DNA of 6,538 nucleotides, taken from JABHVE01 sp047517625 (GTDB lineage: Bacteria > Pseudomonadota > Alphaproteobacteria > UBA2966 > CAIVPW01). The stretch's first letter is position 1. The number at the start of each line of letters is the position of its first letter. This document shows, piece after piece, positions 5,186-6,538 of the stretch. The notes beneath the pieces were generated by a model, which did not search any database, had not been told where the DNA came from, and saw only the letters and a program-made list of their open reading frames with translations. The stretch lies in assembly GCA_047517625.1 (NCBI GenBank), contig JAKZSO010000159.1, positions 1 to 6,538 on the forward strand, read 5' to 3'. Position numbers and translations under genes: made by a program.

Positions 5186-5220
5186 AAAAGGGGTGCCAAA
5201 ATGGCACCCCTTTTATTTCG
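5186..5220 (+). terminator. Intrinsic terminator at the end of the array
   Basis: A perfect 13-bp stem, AAAAGGGGTGCCA (5186-5198) with TGGCACCCCTTTT (5202-5214), loop AAA, followed by ATTTCG and more T. It fits a rho-independent terminator and, being symmetric, would also work on the minus strand. It would stop packaging-gene transcripts before the capsid gene, implying a separate capsid promoter downstream. Confidence 0.65.
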
Positions 5221-5323
5221 TTTAAGGGACATAATCTTTCAATAAAAGGAAATAATATTGCGTATTTGGGTTATATTGTTGCGCAGATAGACTTTTCTCA
5301 CCGCCAGCAAAAGGCCCAGAACC
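5215..5323 (+). promoter_or_regulatory. AT-rich leader of the capsid gene, probable promoter region
   Basis: Bases 5215-5290 are markedly richer in A and T than the coding DNA around them and lie directly after the terminator. -10-like boxes are visible (TAATAT 5253-5258, TATATT 5272-5277), but neither has a good -35 box at the right distance, so the exact promoter cannot be named; a phage-specific or activator-dependent promoter is possible. An AAAAGG at 5309-5314, nine bases before the capsid ATG, is the ribosome site. Confidence 0.4.
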
Positions 5324-6517
5324 ATGAAAGCCAGTCAACGAGTCGCGCTCGAAATGAGCTCCAAGCGCGAAGCGCTCAACGCTCTGCTCTCCATTGACGA
5401 AATGTCCGACGAACAGCGTACCGAGATGGGCGGACTCACTACCAGATTGCAAGAACTTGAGACCGAGGCCAGGGCCGCCATCGTGGCCGAAGATGTTCCC
5501 AACATCACCACCACGACCGTCACCGATGGCGAAAACCGTGAGTTGCGGTCCCTGATCGACCGGGCGAACGTCGGCAACATCTTCGAGTCCACGCTTGAGC
5601 ATCGGGCCACCACTGGCCCCGAGGCCGAATTGCAAGCCCACTATCACCTTGCCGCGAACGTGATCCCGCTGACCATGTTGGAAACTCGGGCTGTTACGCC
5701 AGCACCTGGGCAGGTGGCCCAAAATCAGGCCGAGATTATTCCGGGCGTATTTCCAATGTCATGCGCGGCTTTCCTGGGAATCGACATGCCGACCGTGCCT
5801 GTGGGCGAAGCGGTCTATCCCGTGCTCACGACGAACGCCACCTCTGGCACCCCTGCCGAGAACGCTGCCCAGGCCGAAACGACCGGCTCTTTCAGCGCCG
5901 ACGTGCTGAGCCCGACGCGTATCCAAGCGTCTTTCTTTTACAGCCGCGAGGACCGCGCACGGTTTAGCGGCATGGACGAAGCGTTGCGGGCGAACCTGAG
6001 CGATGCGCTGTCCGACAAGATGGACCAGCAAATTCTTGCTGGCACCGACGGCCTGTTGGCCGGAACCAACCTGCCGAATCACAATTCCTCGGCCGAGGCG
6101 TCGTATGCTCACTATCGCAGCGAGCTTGGGTACGGTCGAGTAGACGGCAAGTATGCCGCGAGCGTGGGCGATCTCAAGATCGTCATGGGCGCTGCCACCT
6201 ACGGCCATGCGGCGGCGGCTTTCCGTTCCGCCAACGCTGGCGATCGAGCGGCGCTCGAAGACCTGATGCAAGTCAGTGGCGGCGTCCGAGTGTCGGCGCA
6301 CGTTCCGGGCGTCGCTTCCAAGAAGCAGCTCGCCGTGATCCGACTCGGTTCTCGGCGAGATATGGTGGCTCCAGTTTGGGAAGGCGTCACGCTGATCCCG
6401 GACGAAATTACCAAAGCCGGAATGGGTCAAATCGTTGTGACTGCGGTGATGCTGTACGCCGTCAAAATCCTGCGAGCGGACGGGTTCTACAAGCAGCAAC
6501 TCCAAGTCGAAGCGTAG
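5324..6517 (+). CDS. Phage major capsid protein, HK97 fold
   Basis: A 397-residue shell protein, complete from ATG 5324 (AAAAGG at 5309-5314) to TAG 6515-6517. Residues 1-57 form a charged helical segment (DEQRTEMGGLTTRLQELETE at 29-48), followed by an ordered stretch to about 120. This resembles the N-terminal scaffold-like delta domain that HK97-type proteases remove. From about residue 139 the sequence follows the HK97-type capsid family: IIPGVFP, DMPTVPVGEAVYPVLTTNAT, the E-loop/long-helix region RIQASFFYSREDRARFSGMD (199-218), DKMDQQILAG (231-240), and the C-terminal IRLGSRRDMVAPVWEGVTLI followed by PDEITKA. It sits alone behind the terminator array. No protease gene precedes it in the window. 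Identification is from family sequence patterns and context. Confidence 0.9.
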   Translation: MKASQRVALEMSSKREALNALLSIDEMSDEQRTEMGGLTTRLQELETEARAAIVAEDVPNITTTTVTDGENRELRSLIDRANVGNIFESTLEHRATTGPEAELQAHYHLAANVIPLTMLETRAVTPAPGQVAQNQAEIIPGVFPMSCAAFLGIDMPTVPVGEAVYPVLTTNATSGTPAENAAQAETTGSFSADVLSPTRIQASFFYSREDRARFSGMDEALRANLSDALSDKMDQQILAGTDGLLAGTNLPNHNSSAEASYAHYRSELGYGRVDGKYAASVGDLKIVMGAATYGHAAAAFRSANAGDRAALEDLMQVSGGVRVSAHVPGVASKKQLAVIRLGSRRDMVAPVWEGVTLIPDEITKAGMGQIVVTAVMLYAVKILRADGFYKQQLQVEA

Positions 6518-6520
6518 GCG

Positions 6521-6538
6521 ATGGCCGGGCAATGGAAC
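6521..6538 (+). CDS. Possible start of the next gene (cut by window end)
   Basis: An ATG three bases after the capsid stop opens a frame reading MAGQWN to the window edge. In capsid regions the next gene usually begins within a few bases and encodes a head-completion or connector protein. Only six codons are visible and there is no strong ribosome site, so this is a positional guess. Confidence 0.3.

Larger units (their letters stand above)
4963..5214. repeat. Array of six related G/C-armed hairpins between HNH and capsid genes
   Basis: Six inverted repeats share a CCAAAATGG-like core with a 3-base loop and runs of G and C as arms. Loop centres are 4975, 5039, 5080, 5121, 5160 and 5200. Loops read TTT, AAA, AAA, AAA, TTT, AAA, so two hairpins are in the opposite orientation. 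Arms differ between copies but stay paired: GGGGTGTCA with TGATACCCC (second), GGGGGGCCA with TGGTCCCCC (third), GGGGTGCCA with TGGCACCCC (last). Most have A-tracts before and T-tracts after, so each reads as an intrinsic terminator on both strands. Only the first copy has a true stem mismatch (T against C). No coding sequence fits the array. Confidence 0.85.

Noticed and set aside
4963..5214. CRISPR array
   Set aside because: The repeated parts are palindromic hairpins with short, similar linkers; there are no unique spacers of regular length and no cas gene.
5759..6532. A 257-codon minus-strand open frame opposite the capsid gene
   Set aside because: Antisense shadow of a well-recognised capsid sequence; His/Arg-rich translation typical of such shadows.

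Overview
The window is a piece of a tailed-phage or prophage head-morphogenesis region, read entirely on the + strand. Five things support this: the C-terminal part of an HK97-type portal protein at the left edge, a complete large terminase, a terminase-linked HNH nuclease, a complete HK97-fold major capsid protein, and several very small genes packed end to end. The coding DNA is GC-rich, and TTG appears to start at least three of the genes. The portal and capsid sequences resemble, from memory, those of phages and prophages of GC-rich Proteobacteria, most likely Alphaproteobacteria. That host assignment is inference only; no host gene, integrase or attachment site is visible.

Layout. Positions 1-666 are the portal C-terminus. 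Its stop codon overlaps the first of two tiny overlapping genes (663-857 and 857-1132). These carry three copies of one Cys/His zinc-binding module, with no nuclease domain attached. A non-coding stretch (1133-1606) follows. It holds a three-copy 17-bp motif, two mutually exclusive hairpins, and the first copy of a leader-like sequence that runs up to the start of a DUF3102-like coiled-coil protein (1607-2272). Behind that gene lies a second, diverged copy of the leader (2325-2472), then about 570 bases of hairpin-rich DNA without a convincing gene. Next come a 55-residue unknown protein (3041-3208), the large terminase (3279-4703) and an overlapping HNH protein (4690-4962).

Between the HNH gene and the capsid gene (4963-5214) is an array of six related hairpins. 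Each has long G/C arms around a CCAAAATGG-type core with an AAA or TTT loop, and three of them form 41-bp tandem units. Base changes on one arm are matched on the other. The same core recurs, with different arms, inside the tail of the first zinc-module gene at 807-829. A short AT-rich leader then precedes the major capsid gene (5324-6517), and the first codons of a further gene may begin at 6521.

How the parts fit. Portal, terminase and HNH protein belong to DNA packaging, and the capsid protein forms the shell. The arrangement differs from the usual small terminase, large terminase, portal, protease, capsid order: the terminase lies downstream of the portal and no protease or recognisable small terminase is visible. 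The symmetric hairpins look like bidirectional terminators or structured RNA that separate packaging from capsid expression. The hairpin family and the duplicated leader are the most unusual content.
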